Below are positions 19,889-29,378 of a stretch of 45,440 nucleotides of DNA, piece after piece. A model generated the notes under the pieces. That model searched no databases, had not been told where the DNA came from, and saw only the letters and a list, made by a program, of their open reading frames with translations. The position numbers were made by a program, and so were the translations under genes. The DNA is from Blastococcus sp. (GTDB lineage: Bacteria; Actinomycetota; Actinomycetes; Mycobacteriales; Geodermatophilaceae). Numbering within the stretch: position 1 is the stretch's first letter; each line of letters opens with the position of its first letter. Location of the stretch: the NCBI GenBank assembly GCA_025465355.1, contig JAODNN010000142.1:1-45440 (forward strand), given 5' to 3'.

Positions 19889-21340
19889 TCAGTCGATGTG
19901 CCGGGCGCCCGTCTCGCGGTGCGACAGGGCAGACACCAGGTCGTTGGCCTCTTCCGAGGTCCGGAGGTCGTGCACCTGGACGCCGTCGGACTCCGCGGCG
20001 CTCACCGGGTCAGCCGGGTCGAGGCCGCCGTACACAACGTCGTAGGTCAGGTCACCGACGGAGTAGCCGATTCCCCGTTCGTGCGGCCAGGACCGGGCCA
20101 CCTTCTCTTCGTCGAACACGACGACGGCCCCGCCTTGGATGACCGTCTCTATGCATTCGCGGCGCTGCAGCACACGGATGTCCTTCACCGGATCACCGTT
20201 GACGATGATCAGATCGGCGATCATTCCGGGAGCCACGACGCCGACCTTGCCGTCGAGGCCCAACATGAGGGCACCGTTGCTGGTACCGGCCTGGATCGCT
20301 TCCACCGAGGTCAGCCCGGCGTAGTCCATCAGCAGTTCCAGCTCGCGCGCATGCCACACCCCGTAGGGCGTCAGCGAGAAGCCGCTGTCGGTCCCGAGGG
20401 CGAATTTCACCCCGGCCTGGCGCGCCCGCGTCATCGCGTCGCCGGTCCGGTCGAGCATCCGCTTCATGCCCTCGCGCAGCGGCTCGGGTGCTCCCACCAA
20501 GTGTCCGAAGTCGCCGGCGTTCGAGAGCAGAAGGAGTGTCGGTACCAGCGGCGTCCCCGACTCCGCCAGCCGTCCGATGGTGCCGTCGTCCATGATGTTG
20601 CCGTGCATGATCCAGTCGATGCCGGCACGGACGGCGGCATCGACCTCGGCTGATCCCCTCGCGTGGATCGTCACCTTCTTGCCGAGCTGGTGCGCGAGGT
20701 CGGCCACGATCTTCATCTCGTCGTCGGTGAACGACTGGTACTGGCCGAACGGGCTGTCGGCGAGCTTGATGAGGTCGACACCGTTCTTCACCTGGTGCCG
20801 GACCTCGTTGATCATGCCGTCCACGTTGTTGTGCAGGACGCCGATCGAGCCCTCCGGGACCCCTACGGAATCGGGGAACCAGTCGGTGAGGCCGTTGCTG
20901 GTGGTGATGTACCGGCCGGCCGCAGTCATCCGCGGCCCCTGCACGATGCCGTCCTTGATGGCCTCCCGCAGGCCGACACCGATGTAGTAGCTGCCCCCGG
21001 GCTGCGAGATGCCGGTGACGCCCGCGCGCAGCACCTTCTGCGCGTTGAAGGCGGCCTTCAGCGTCCGAAGTTCCGGGCTGGTGTAGAGGTCGATCTCCTC
21101 CTCGCTGCGGCTCTCCCCGTAGGTCATGTGGCAGTGCGCATCGATGAGGCCGGGCATGAGCGTCTTGCCCGTCGCGTCGATCTCGGTGAGCTCCTCGCCC
21201 CGCGGGACGAGGCTGCGACCGACGTGCGGCCCCACGTCGGAGATCAGCTCGTCCTTGACGAGGACTGACGCGCCGGACACGGGCGGATTCCCCGCGCCAT
21301 CCACGATTGTCGCGTTCGTGATCAGCAGCCAGGACGGCAT
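19889..21340 (-). CDS. Metal-dependent amidohydrolase (imidazolonepropionase/prolidase-like)
   Basis: 483 residues, amidohydrolase-superfamily barrel. Metal ligands are complete: HxH in DAHCHMTYG, a candidate carboxylated Lys in GVDLIKLADS, His in VTIHARGS, His in IMHGNIM and Asp in LGTDSGFS. The composite beta-sandwich is formed by N- and C-terminal segments (MIADLIIVNGDP). It hydrolyses an amide, lactam or similar bond; substrates in this group include Xaa-Pro-type dipeptides and cyclic amides. About 65 residues (ARSWPHERGIGYS... to the end) extend beyond the usual terminus. ATG 21340 has AGAGGAAG upstream. It lies 100 bp after the regulator gene. Confidence 0.88.
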   Translation of the reverse strand: MPSWLLITNATIVDGAGNPPVSGASVLVKDELISDVGPHVGRSLVPRGEELTEIDATGKTLMPGLIDAHCHMTYGESRSEEEIDLYTSPELRTLKAAFNAQKVLRAGVTGISQPGGSYYIGVGLREAIKDGIVQGPRMTAAGRYITTSNGLTDWFPDSVGVPEGSIGVLHNNVDGMINEVRHQVKNGVDLIKLADSPFGQYQSFTDDEMKIVADLAHQLGKKVTIHARGSAEVDAAVRAGIDWIMHGNIMDDGTIGRLAESGTPLVPTLLLLSNAGDFGHLVGAPEPLREGMKRMLDRTGDAMTRARQAGVKFALGTDSGFSLTPYGVWHARELELLMDYAGLTSVEAIQAGTSNGALMLGLDGKVGVVAPGMIADLIIVNGDPVKDIRVLQRRECIETVIQGGAVVVFDEEKVARSWPHERGIGYSVGDLTYDVVYGGLDPADPVSAAESDGVQVHDLRTSEEANDLVSALSHRETGARHID

Positions 21341-21439
21341 CGGCTTCCTCTTCTGCGCTTCTCGGCGGGGATCCCAGCGAGCGGGACCGATGGTGGAGAA
21401 GTCTGGAGAGGGTGCCGTGAAGGAAGGCGAAATCTCCCG

Positions 21440-24400
21440 CTAGTGGCGGAAATCCCGGAGCAGTGCGGCGGTGGCACCCGACGGCTGGGCGCCGATTTCA
21501 CGCAGGGCCTCCTCGCAGCGCCGGTACGCGGCGATGACGCGGTCGTGATCCCCCAGCGCCGCGGCCAGCCGCATGAGCAGGCGCCAGGCGGCCTCCCGGT
21601 ACGGATCGGTCGCGACCACCTGCTCTGCCAGTCGGCGCGCCTCCCCGAGCTGTCCGATGGTGCACGCCACCTCGGCCGCCTCCAGCCGGGCGCTGCGCAC
21701 CAGTTCGTCAAGGCGCTGGCGCCGGTCCTCGGCCCAGACGGACGCCACGGTCGGCAGGTACGGACCACGGTCGGCAATGTCGAGCGCCGCCACCAGCAGC
21801 CGCAACCGTTCCTCGCCCCGCACGGAGGTGGCTTCGCCGAGGAGGCCGATGAGGCGTCGGGACTCGGTGGCGACTCGCGCGGAGGGGCTCAACCGCAGAG
21901 TGCCTGGCCGGGAGGTGGGATCCAGCACATCCGGCACAGCCTTACGAAGCTTGAGGGATGCCTGCCGGAGGTAGGCCGTCGTCGAGGTGTCTCGGCGGCC
22001 CTCGAAGAGCGCATCCAGCAGCCGCTGGCGCGAGACTTCCTCGCGCTCGGCATTCGCCAGGTACGCCAACAGTTCGACGCTCTTGCTCAGCCCCGGGTTC
22101 ACCTCGGAGCCGTCGATCGTGAGCGCCGTTCGCCCGAACTCGACGACCTCGACCGTCGCTGATCCCACTTCCGGGCCCTGAACACCCCGTACCAACAGCG
22201 CTCGGCCGAGCTGGTGCCACTCGGAGTCGGCCCCGGGCTCGAGGTCGATGCGCCGGGCCAGCACGTCGGGGAACTCGGTGAGCACGGACAGCAGCATGTG
22301 TTCCGACCCTTGACGCCGGGCGGCCACGCGTGCGGTCTCCGCGGCGACATCGGCCGCCTCCTCGCGCCCGCACCGCCACTCTGCTTCCGAGAGGTACACC
22401 GCCGCGACGGGCAGGTGCAGCAGTCGTTCACCGCGCTGCATGCTCTCAACGGCCCGACGCAGGTGCGCCGCGGCGGCTCTGGGAGCCCCGGAATAGAGCT
22501 CAGCCAGACCGGCGAGCATGTCGCGTTGCTCGACGAGGAAGGCGTACCGGCTCCCGACGGGGTGGGCAGCCAGGCGTTCGAGCACGGTGTGCGCCGCTGC
22601 GGGATCCTTGTGCAGACGCAGCTCGAACTCTGCCTCGATCAGCAGGCTGTACGTCTCGAACATCACCGATCCGGTGGCCTGGATGCGACGGCGGCCCTCG
22701 TGCAGAAGGCGCCAGGCCTCCGCGTGGTCTCCCACCTCCAGCATCAGGCGGGGCCCGAGCAGCCCCAGCAGCCAGACGCTCTGGTCGGAACTGTTCACGA
22801 GCCGGTGGTACAGCTCGAAGGCCCGCTCCGTGTGCCCGGTCGTCAGCAGCGCGCTCACCATCCAGGACTCTGCCGCCTTCGCCGCCCAGGGAGACTGCGG
22901 TACTGCGGTGAGCAGCCCCAGTCGCCCGAAGTCGAAGTGCGCGCGCAGCACGAGCGCGTCCATCGGTCCCCCACTGAGGGCACCCAGGGAGGACGGGGCG
23001 ATGTCCGCTGGCTCGTCGCGCACGACCGCCATGGCATAGCGCACCGCGTCGAGGTCAGGCCCCTGCGGCGCGACGTCCAGGACACGGTCGATGTCCTCCA
23101 CGCGGCCCGCATGCAGGTAACACCACGCCATGAACCCCGCAGCCCGTGCCGACGACCCCGCCAGTTCCTGTCGTTGGCCCGACTTCTCGAGCCGATCGGC
23201 CAAGGCGATGCCGGCGCCGAAGTCCTCCCGGACGACCGCGAGCATGAGTTCTGCGGCAGCGAGAGAGATGTCCTCCTCGCCCCGGACAGGTGCGAGCGTC
23301 TCGAGCCACCTCTCGGCCAGGCCGAAATCGGTGCGCTCGATCAGCCGCTCCACCACCGGGTGGATGATCGCGAGCGCCTCGGCCAGAAGGCCGGCACCGA
23401 GGTACTCCTGCACCGCCTCCTCGTCGTGGTGCTCCTGCGACAGCAAGCGGGCGTGCGCACGGTGGAGTTCCCGCTGCTCGTGCTCAGGTCGCCGAGCAAG
23501 CCGCTTGAGGAGGAACTCGCGGAACCGCGGATGGCAGAGCATCACGGTTGCCGAACGGCTCCAGCTGACAGGTAACCGGTGGCGGGACAGGGAGTGCATC
23601 CGAGCGAAGGAATGGGCCACGCCCAGCGCCTGCGCGTGGGCTGCGGTGACCTCTGTCAGGACGGAGGTGCTGATCAGGAATTCGGCGTCCGCCTCGCTGA
23701 GTTGCCCGAGGATCTCCGTCGACAGGTACCCGTGGAGCGGATCGGCTTCACCGCCGAGCCCGAGGACGTGGTCGGGCGCCCGCCAGGCCTCGAACAGGAC
23801 CCCGGTCATCCAGCCGCCGGTCTCGACGATCGCGTCGACCGGGTCTATGTCGGCACGGCCACTGGCGGCCAGTGCGGCGCTGGCCTCCTCGACGGTGAGG
23901 GCCAGATCCTCCTCCCCGATCGCGGCCACCCACGGCGAGGCGCCCACGCTCGAGCGAAAAGGCAGCTCCACGCGGCTGGCGATGATGAGCCGGGCCGAAG
24001 GTGGAAGGTAGCGGGCGAACGCGCCCAGTACGTCCACCGCCTCAGGATCGCCGGCCAGGCGCTCTGCGTCGTCGAGCACAACCAGCAGTTGCCGGTCCCC
24101 TACCGACTCGGCGAGCAGCCCGGCGACCTCGGCGTGCGGAAGCTGGGCAGCCAGAGCGGCCGCCGCGACGCCGGTCACCTGGGGGACGTGGAGAGCCAGG
24201 GCGGCCTCCAGGTACACCAGCAGTCGGCCCGTGGACACGTCGGTGGCATCGAGGTCCAACCAGGCCAGCGGTCGCTGGAGGCGCTGGGCAGCCTGCAGGA
24301 TCGCGGTCGTCTTTCCCGCACCCGCGGAGGCGTACACGCACACCAGTCGGTGCTGGTCCAGCAGTCCGTTGAGCAGGGTCTCCAGTCTGAGCCGCGGAAC

Positions 24401-24544
24401 CACCGACTCCGAGAGTGGTGGAGGGACGATCTTGCGTCGGATGACCCAGGACGGTCCCCCGGATACAGCGGCCCCCGCCTCGTCGTCCGACTGGGTCGGG
24501 ACAGCTTTCCGTAGGGGCTCGCCCCACCCCTGCGTCGCTTCCAT
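21440..24544 (-). CDS. STAND ATPase-TPR regulator with C-terminal SARP/BTAD DNA-binding module
   Basis: 1034 residues. The N-terminal MalT-like STAND ATPase has Walker A ASAGAGKTT (72-80) and Walker B LLVVLDDAERL (near 155). A long alpha-helical repeat middle (about 330-760) resembles TPRs. The C-terminal part holds a winged helix of the OmpR/SARP type (VEFGRTALTIDG to GTLRLSPSARVATE, about 780-885) and then a BTAD helical domain to the end. It thus looks like a ligand-sensing, ATP-dependent transcription activator that ends in a SARP module instead of a LuxR HTH. It is on the same strand as and directly upstream of the amidohydrolase and transport genes, so it probably controls them. Confidence 0.85.
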   Translation of the reverse strand: MEATQGWGEPLRKAVPTQSDDEAGAAVSGGPSWVIRRKIVPPPLSESVVPRLRLETLLNGLLDQHRLVCVYASAGAGKTTAILQAAQRLQRPLAWLDLDATDVSTGRLLVYLEAALALHVPQVTGVAAAALAAQLPHAEVAGLLAESVGDRQLLVVLDDAERLAGDPEAVDVLGAFARYLPPSARLIIASRVELPFRSSVGASPWVAAIGEEDLALTVEEASAALAASGRADIDPVDAIVETGGWMTGVLFEAWRAPDHVLGLGGEADPLHGYLSTEILGQLSEADAEFLISTSVLTEVTAAHAQALGVAHSFARMHSLSRHRLPVSWSRSATVMLCHPRFREFLLKRLARRPEHEQRELHRAHARLLSQEHHDEEAVQEYLGAGLLAEALAIIHPVVERLIERTDFGLAERWLETLAPVRGEEDISLAAAELMLAVVREDFGAGIALADRLEKSGQRQELAGSSARAAGFMAWCYLHAGRVEDIDRVLDVAPQGPDLDAVRYAMAVVRDEPADIAPSSLGALSGGPMDALVLRAHFDFGRLGLLTAVPQSPWAAKAAESWMVSALLTTGHTERAFELYHRLVNSSDQSVWLLGLLGPRLMLEVGDHAEAWRLLHEGRRRIQATGSVMFETYSLLIEAEFELRLHKDPAAAHTVLERLAAHPVGSRYAFLVEQRDMLAGLAELYSGAPRAAAAHLRRAVESMQRGERLLHLPVAAVYLSEAEWRCGREEAADVAAETARVAARRQGSEHMLLSVLTEFPDVLARRIDLEPGADSEWHQLGRALLVRGVQGPEVGSATVEVVEFGRTALTIDGSEVNPGLSKSVELLAYLANAEREEVSRQRLLDALFEGRRDTSTTAYLRQASLKLRKAVPDVLDPTSRPGTLRLSPSARVATESRRLIGLLGEATSVRGEERLRLLVAALDIADRGPYLPTVASVWAEDRRQRLDELVRSARLEAAEVACTIGQLGEARRLAEQVVATDPYREAAWRLLMRLAAALGDHDRVIAAYRRCEEALREIGAQPSGATAALLRDFRH

Positions 24545-24724
24545 CCCCGCTCCCGTCCGAGGCCGGGACCGTCGTCATGTGCCTCGGCCCCGCGTGCGCC
24601 GACGTGCCCGGGTGGCGGCAGTATGCCCTTACCACATTGCGGAAAGGGGACGTGCCACCCGGTGGCGTAGGCACGGATCACGGTGGCCCGGCACGGCCAG
24701 AACGACGCAGTCGCGGTAAGCGCG

Positions 24725-25594
24725 TCAGTTCTCCTGGCCGACGAACCAGTGACGCATCTCGCCGATCCCCTCCACGCTGCTGACCAGTTCGTCGCCGGGC
24801 GACAACCACCGGGGCGGGACCCGCCCCATGCCGACGCCGGAGGGCGTACCGGTGAAGACGACGTCACCTGGCAACAGCGGCACCACGGCCGAGAGCTGCT
24901 CCAGGATGGCCGGGATCCCGAACAGCAGCTTTGAGGTCCGCCCTTCCTGGACCACCTCACCGTTGAGGGAGCAGACGAGTGCCAGGTCGTCGGGGTCATC
25001 GAATTCGTCCGGAGTCACGAGCCACGGGCCCACCGGGCCGAAGCGAGGGAACGACTTCGCCAGGCTGAACTGGGGCGCCGGTCCGGCCATCTGCGACACC
25101 CGCTCGGAGAGGTCCTGCCCTACGGCCAGGCCGGCCACGCAGGACCATGCGTCCTCCGCGCGCACGCGCTCCGTCCGCCGTCCGATGACCACCACCAGCT
25201 CGACCTCCCAGTCGGTGTGCCCACCGGCAGGAAGGACGACGCTGCCGTAGGGACCAGTGATGCAAGCAGGGAACTTCGTGAAGACCGGGGGCGCGCTGTC
25301 TGGCGCGGCGAAACCGCTCTCGGCGGCATGTTCGGAGTAATTCAGCCCGATTGCGAAGACCTGTGGGGGCCGAGGGGCCGGCGACCTCAACCGGGCCGGC
25401 TCGTACGCCTCACCTCTGACGCCGCCGGCGGTTCGTGCCCAGGCCCGAAACTCGTCCCACCGGTCGTAGACGCGTTGCGGATCGGCGTCGAAGCGCCCCT
25501 CGCTGGCGCCTTCTACGTCGATGGCACGGGCTGTCGGCGTCGTCCGGTCCCCCGTGAGGAGTGTGAGTCGGCCGTCCAGGTTGGCGATGCGCAT
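24725..25594 (-). CDS. Fumarylacetoacetate hydrolase family protein
   Basis: 289 residues. The FAH-type barrel is shown by VFAIGLNYSEHAAES, the metal-binding DWEVELVVVIGR (two acidic ligands) with AVGQDLSERVSQ downstream, and the C-terminal FTGTPSGVGMGR. Members cleave C-C bonds of acylpyruvates or hydrate/decarboxylate oxo-dienoates in aromatic degradation. ATG 25594 has GAGGAG 9 nt upstream. It lies 180 bp upstream of the STAND regulator on the same strand and could be the first gene of the catabolic block, acting late on an oxo-acid; that link is inference. Confidence 0.88.
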   Translation of the reverse strand: MRIANLDGRLTLLTGDRTTPTARAIDVEGASEGRFDADPQRVYDRWDEFRAWARTAGGVRGEAYEPARLRSPAPRPPQVFAIGLNYSEHAAESGFAAPDSAPPVFTKFPACITGPYGSVVLPAGGHTDWEVELVVVIGRRTERVRAEDAWSCVAGLAVGQDLSERVSQMAGPAPQFSLAKSFPRFGPVGPWLVTPDEFDDPDDLALVCSLNGEVVQEGRTSKLLFGIPAILEQLSAVVPLLPGDVVFTGTPSGVGMGRVPPRWLSPGDELVSSVEGIGEMRHWFVGQEN

Positions 25595-25672
25595 CGCGGG
25601 AGTCTCCTCGCCTCGGCGTGAAGAATTCCGAAACCGGGTTTCCTCAGCCGGCGGATCGGACTCTGTTCGCGC

Positions 25673-26071
25673 TCAGGGCCAGGTCGTGGCATGGCGGTCG
25701 AACTCCTCACCGGTCTGGATGCCGACCACGCAGAAGACCAGCCCCGACGGATCGGTCATCTGCCAGAACCGGCCACCGATCTCCGCCAGGCGTCGGGCGC
25801 CAAGGGCCTCCAACCGGGCCACCTCGGCGGGGATGTCGTCGGTCTCGATGTCGACATGCCACCGCGGTGGCGTCCCGGACCCGGTGCGCTGCACCTCGAC
25901 GTGCCAGCCATCCGCGAACGAACCGAGCGACGACCAGTCCTCGTCGGTGTCATCCGGCTTCGCGGGGTGGCCGGTCGCGGCGGCCCAGAACGCCCGCCCG
26001 GCAGCGTGCGCTTCCGGCGGGAGGTCGAGAAGCAGGATCGAGAGTCTGCTGCGATGCGGCATGTCCGGCAT
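25673..26071 (-). CDS. VOC-family (glyoxalase-like) protein
   Basis: About 132 residues. The paired beta-alpha-beta-beta-beta modules are seen as LSILLLDLPPEAHAAGRAFWAAATG and the C-terminal GRFWQMTDPSGLVFCVVGIQ, typical of the vicinal-oxygen-chelate fold with ADPEGNxFC-like ending. The family covers glyoxalases, dioxygenases and antibiotic-binding proteins, and many members are uncharacterised. ATG 26071 or 26062 is the likely start; the frame further upstream is low-complexity. It follows no gene closely and may be monocistronic. Confidence 0.72.
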   Translation of the reverse strand: MPDMPHRSRLSILLLDLPPEAHAAGRAFWAAATGHPAKPDDTDEDWSSLGSFADGWHVEVQRTGSGTPPRWHVDIETDDIPAEVARLEALGARRLAEIGGRFWQMTDPSGLVFCVVGIQTGEEFDRHATTWP

Positions 26072-26194
26072 GGTCAGCGCACAAGGCGGGTCCTGTCGAG
26101 CGGGGGGCCGGAGGCCTCCCCGGGGCAGGACGGGCAACGGCTGAGCGGCACAGGGGAACGGCTCCTGGCCGCGGTGGCGTCCGGTGGACGACGA

Positions 26195-26956
26195 TCAGAA
26201 CGGCGGCCACGGGAGCGCCGGCCATTCACCGCTCGGCTCGGGGTGCCGGCCGGTGCGCAGCAGTTCGGCGACCCGCTCCTGCGTGCAGCGCACCTCCCGG
26301 CGGGTCAGGTGCTCGTGCAACTGCTCACCGAGATCCCCGCGCAGATCGTCGCCGAGGCGCTCCAGCATCTCGACCGCCTCCGCGGGCAGCCGCTTGCCGG
26401 CCCAGCGCCACAGCAGCGTGCGCAGCTTGGGATCGGTCGAGAAGCAAATGCCGTGGTCGACGCCGTACACGTGCCCATTGCGCATCGGGATGATGTGGCC
26501 GCCCTTCCGGTCGGCGTTGTTCACCACTGCGTCGAACACCGCCATCCGGCGCAGCCCGGCATCATCGCGGCGGACGAACGCGCCGAGGTCGATCATCGGA
26601 TCGCCGTCCATCCACAGTTGCACCATGCCGGGGCCGAAGGGGCCGTCCCGCAGGATCGTGGGCGGGACGACGTGCCAGCCAGTGGCCTCCGAAACCAGGT
26701 AGGCCGAGATCTCCCGGCCGGCGAGCGTGCCGTCGGGGAAGTCCCAGAGCGGCCGCTCCCCCGCCACCGGCTTGTAGACGCACTCGGCCGACAGCGTGCC
26801 GGTACGGATCGAGCCGACGAGCGTGACGTTGCTGGCGTCGAGCAACCGGCCCTCGAGGTCGATCTCCCCGTCGCGGAGCAGGAGCTGGGCCTCGGCGTCG
26901 TCGTCCGGTGCCCGCAGATCCGGGATGTCGGCCGGCTCGACGGGATGTTCGCTCAT
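26195..26956 (-). CDS. SCO1664-family protein (PI3/4-kinase-like fold)
   Basis: 253 residues. YKPVAGERPLWDFPDGTLAGREISAYLVSEATGW resembles the ATP-grip part of phosphatidylinositol-3/4-kinase-like proteins, and FDAVVNNADRKGGHI plus GVDHGICF look like its catalytic (D..N) and metal-binding (D) loops. This family is widespread in Actinobacteria and has no assigned substrate. ATG 26956 lies 19 bp after the DUF3090 stop; the longer frame to 27,073 overlaps DUF3090. Its constant partners, DUF3090 and the histidine phosphatase, are both present upstream, so the three probably act together. Confidence 0.85.
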   Translation of the reverse strand: MSEHPVEPADIPDLRAPDDDAEAQLLLRDGEIDLEGRLLDASNVTLVGSIRTGTLSAECVYKPVAGERPLWDFPDGTLAGREISAYLVSEATGWHVVPPTILRDGPFGPGMVQLWMDGDPMIDLGAFVRRDDAGLRRMAVFDAVVNNADRKGGHIIPMRNGHVYGVDHGICFSTDPKLRTLLWRWAGKRLPAEAVEMLERLGDDLRGDLGEQLHEHLTRREVRCTQERVAELLRTGRHPEPSGEWPALPWPPF

Positions 26957-26975
26957 GAGCAGGACCAGCCGCGGC

Positions 26976-27527
26976 TCAGCGGCGGTAGCCGTTCTGCCGA
27001 GGGCACACGTGCCCGACCGGGTCCAGCGGCAGCGAGCACAACGGGCAGGACGGGCGCCCGGCCGCAACCACACGACGAGCGCGTGCCACGAACGCCCGCG
27101 CCGCCATCGGAGTGATCGTCACCCGCAGGGCGTCCGGGCCCTCCTCGCTGTCGGAGAGGATGGCGTCCTCGTCGATCGGCTCGTCGGTGGCGGCGACGGC
27201 CTCCACGACGACAGCCTCCGACGTGCCGTCCCAGGCCAGGCCCATGGCCGCGACCCGGAACTCCTCGTCGATCGGGGCGGTCAGGGGCTCCAGGTCGTCG
27301 ACGTCGGCATCGGGCGGGATGACCGTGCCGGCCCGGCTGGCGACCTCGTCGAGGAGCTCGTTCATCCGGTCGGCGAGAACCTGCACCTGCGACTTCTCCA
27401 GCGCCACGCTCACCGTCCGGCCGGAGCCGTCGGAGGCCTGCAAGTAGAAAGTGCGGTCCCCTGGCTGGCCCACGGTGCCGGCGACGAACCGGGCCGGGCG
27501 TTCGAAGAGATAGACCTGACGGGACAC
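26976..27527 (-). CDS. DUF3090 family protein with C-terminal zinc-finger-like motif
   Basis: 183 residues starting at GTG 27527. The N-terminus (VYLFERPARFVAGTVGQPGDRTFYLQA) is typical of DUF3090. The C-terminus carries CPLCSLPLDPVGHVCPR, a C-x2-C-x8-H-x-C arrangement able to bind zinc. No catalytic motif is evident. In Actinobacteria this gene usually sits between an MSMEG_4193-type phosphatase and the SCO1664 kinase-like gene, as here. Function unknown. Confidence 0.88.
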   Translation of the reverse strand: MSRQVYLFERPARFVAGTVGQPGDRTFYLQASDGSGRTVSVALEKSQVQVLADRMNELLDEVASRAGTVIPPDADVDDLEPLTAPIDEEFRVAAMGLAWDGTSEAVVVEAVAATDEPIDEDAILSDSEEGPDALRVTITPMAARAFVARARRVVAAGRPSCPLCSLPLDPVGHVCPRQNGYRR

Positions 27528-27591
27528 GCGCCCAGGTTACGCGGGCGGACACCGCGCCCGCCTGCGACGACACCGACTTCGGACGGTGGAG

Positions 27592-28290
27592 TCAGGCTCC
27601 CGAACCGGCTCCGCCGCCGACGACGGCGTCCGAGGACGCCTTGCTCCGGCGACGGCGCTTCGGCGGCGGGACCAGTGCCGACAGGTCCCCGCCGATGTCG
27701 TTGACACGGCTGACGAACGGCCGCGTCTCGGTGTAAGTGACCACCGAGATGGACGCCGGGTCGACGACGATCCGCTGGAACTGGTCCAGGTGCAGGCCCA
27801 GCGCGTCGGCGAGGATGGCCTTGATCACATCGCCGTGACTGCACGCCAACCAGACCGCGTCGGGGCCCAGAGTCGCGTTCCAGGCGCGGACGGCGGCCAC
27901 CGCGCGGGCCTGGGTCTGCGCCAGCCCCTCGCCCTCCGGGCCTGGGAAGACCGCCGCCGACGGATGCTGCTGGACCACCTTCCACAGCGGATCCTTGACC
28001 AGTTCCTTGATGGTCCGTCCGGTCCAGTCGCCGTAGCGGGCCTCGCCGAGGCGGTCGTCGGTCTGCACGGCCAGCTGCCGCCCGGCGGCGACCGCCTCGG
28101 CTGTCTCGCGACAGCGCTCGAGCGGGCTGCTGACGACCGCGGCCAGCGGAACTTTCGCCAGCCTCTCCCCCACCGCCTGCACCTGTGCCCGACCGGAGTC
28201 GTCGAGCTGCACGCCCGGGGTCCAGCCCGCCAGGACGCCGCCGGCATTCGCCGTCGTCCGGCCGTGCCGGAGCAACACCACGGTGGTCAC
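27592..28290 (-). CDS. MSMEG_4193-type histidine phosphatase
   Basis: 232 residues. The phosphohistidine motif RHGRT lies at residues 8-12; the second Arg is in SSPLERCRETAE, the acid Glu in GEARYGDWTG and the second His in ACSHGDVIKAIL, so the active site is complete. A basic tail (PPKRRRRSKASSD) follows the catalytic domain and may bind nucleic acid or partners. Start is GTG 28290. It lies 64 bp upstream of DUF3090 and forms with it and SCO1664 a conserved triad of unknown pathway. Confidence 0.9.
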   Translation of the reverse strand: MTTVVLLRHGRTTANAGGVLAGWTPGVQLDDSGRAQVQAVGERLAKVPLAAVVSSPLERCRETAEAVAAGRQLAVQTDDRLGEARYGDWTGRTIKELVKDPLWKVVQQHPSAAVFPGPEGEGLAQTQARAVAAVRAWNATLGPDAVWLACSHGDVIKAILADALGLHLDQFQRIVVDPASISVVTYTETRPFVSRVNDIGGDLSALVPPPKRRRRSKASSDAVVGGGAGSGA

Positions 28291-28327
28291 GGCGCCGAGC
28301 CTAGGCGGCGGCGCCTCCGGGACCGGG

Positions 28328-29161
28328 TCAGGTGGGGTTCAGGACCCCCGCCCCGACCAGCGCGAGGACCAGCAGACCGAGCACCACCCGGTAGATCACG
28401 AACGGCACGAAGCTGCCCCGGTCGAGGTAGCGCAGCAGCCAGGCGATCACCGACAGGCCCACCCCGAAGGCGAGCACGGTGGCGACGATCGTGGGCGCCC
28501 AGTCGACCTGGGCGCCGTGGACGCCGCCCTTGAACGTCTTGTAGACCTCGTACAGCCCCGAGCCGAGCACGGCGGGAATGGCCAGGAGGAACGAGTAGCG
28601 GGCCGCCGCTGACCTGGTGTAGCCGAGGAACAGCCCGGCGGTGATCGTCCCGCCGGAGCGGGAGACCCCCGGGATGAGCGCGAGCGCCTGCGCGACCCCG
28701 TAGACGAGGCCGTGGCCCACGGTCAGATCATCCAGCCCCCGCCTCTTCGCACCGACCCGGTCTGCGACGTAGAGGAACAGCGAGAAGACGACGAGCGCTA
28801 TGGCGATGATCCGCAGGTCGCGGAGGTCGGTCTCGATCTGTTTCTGGAACAGCAGGCCGAGAACGATGATCGGGATGCTGCCGACGATGATCAGCCATCC
28901 CATGCGCGCATCGGGATCGCCGCGGCGCTCGCGATTGAACAGCGAGCTCACCCAGGCGGTGACGATCCGTCCGATGTCACGGGCGAAGTAGACGAGGACG
29001 GCGAGCTCCGTGCCGATCTGGGTGATGGCGGTGAACGCCGCGCCCGGGTCGCTCCAGCCGAACGCGGCGCCGACGATCCGCAGGTGCGCGTTGGAGGAGA
29101 TCGGCAGGAACTCCGTCAGACCCTGGACGATCCCGAGGACGACTGCCTCGAACCAGCCCAT
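28328..29161 (-). CDS. uppP: Undecaprenyl-diphosphatase
   Basis: 277 residues, polytopic membrane protein of the BacA/UppP family that recycles the cell-wall lipid carrier by hydrolysing undecaprenyl diphosphate. The two family motifs are present: [23 protein letters not shown] near the N-terminus and [15 protein letters not shown] in the middle, supplying the catalytic Glu, Ser and Arg. About eight hydrophobic segments are seen. ATG 29161 is the standard N-terminus (MGWFEA); the frame upstream is spurious. It lies 37 bp upstream of the histidine phosphatase and may be co-transcribed. Confidence 0.94.
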   Translation of the reverse strand: MGWFEAVVLGIVQGLTEFLPISSNAHLRIVGAAFGWSDPGAAFTAITQIGTELAVLVYFARDIGRIVTAWVSSLFNRERRGDPDARMGWLIIVGSIPIIVLGLLFQKQIETDLRDLRIIAIALVVFSLFLYVADRVGAKRRGLDDLTVGHGLVYGVAQALALIPGVSRSGGTITAGLFLGYTRSAAARYSFLLAIPAVLGSGLYEVYKTFKGGVHGAQVDWAPTIVATVLAFGVGLSVIAWLLRYLDRGSFVPFVIYRVVLGLLVLALVGAGVLNPT

Positions 29162-29378
29162 GCCCGTCAGCCGATTCCGAGGAGCGTGGGGCGGACGACG
29201 AAGGGGGCCGGGGCCCCGCAGAGGAACGACACGTGGCGGCACTCTAGGGGTCCGAACCTGAACACGGTCTCAAGGTGGTGTCGACGCTCCCGTTTCCCGA
29301 CGGGCGCGCCGCGTCGCCGTCCCCAGGCCGGTGTCGCGCGGCCGGCCGCGGAGGTGACCACCGGTAAGTTGGCCCTCC

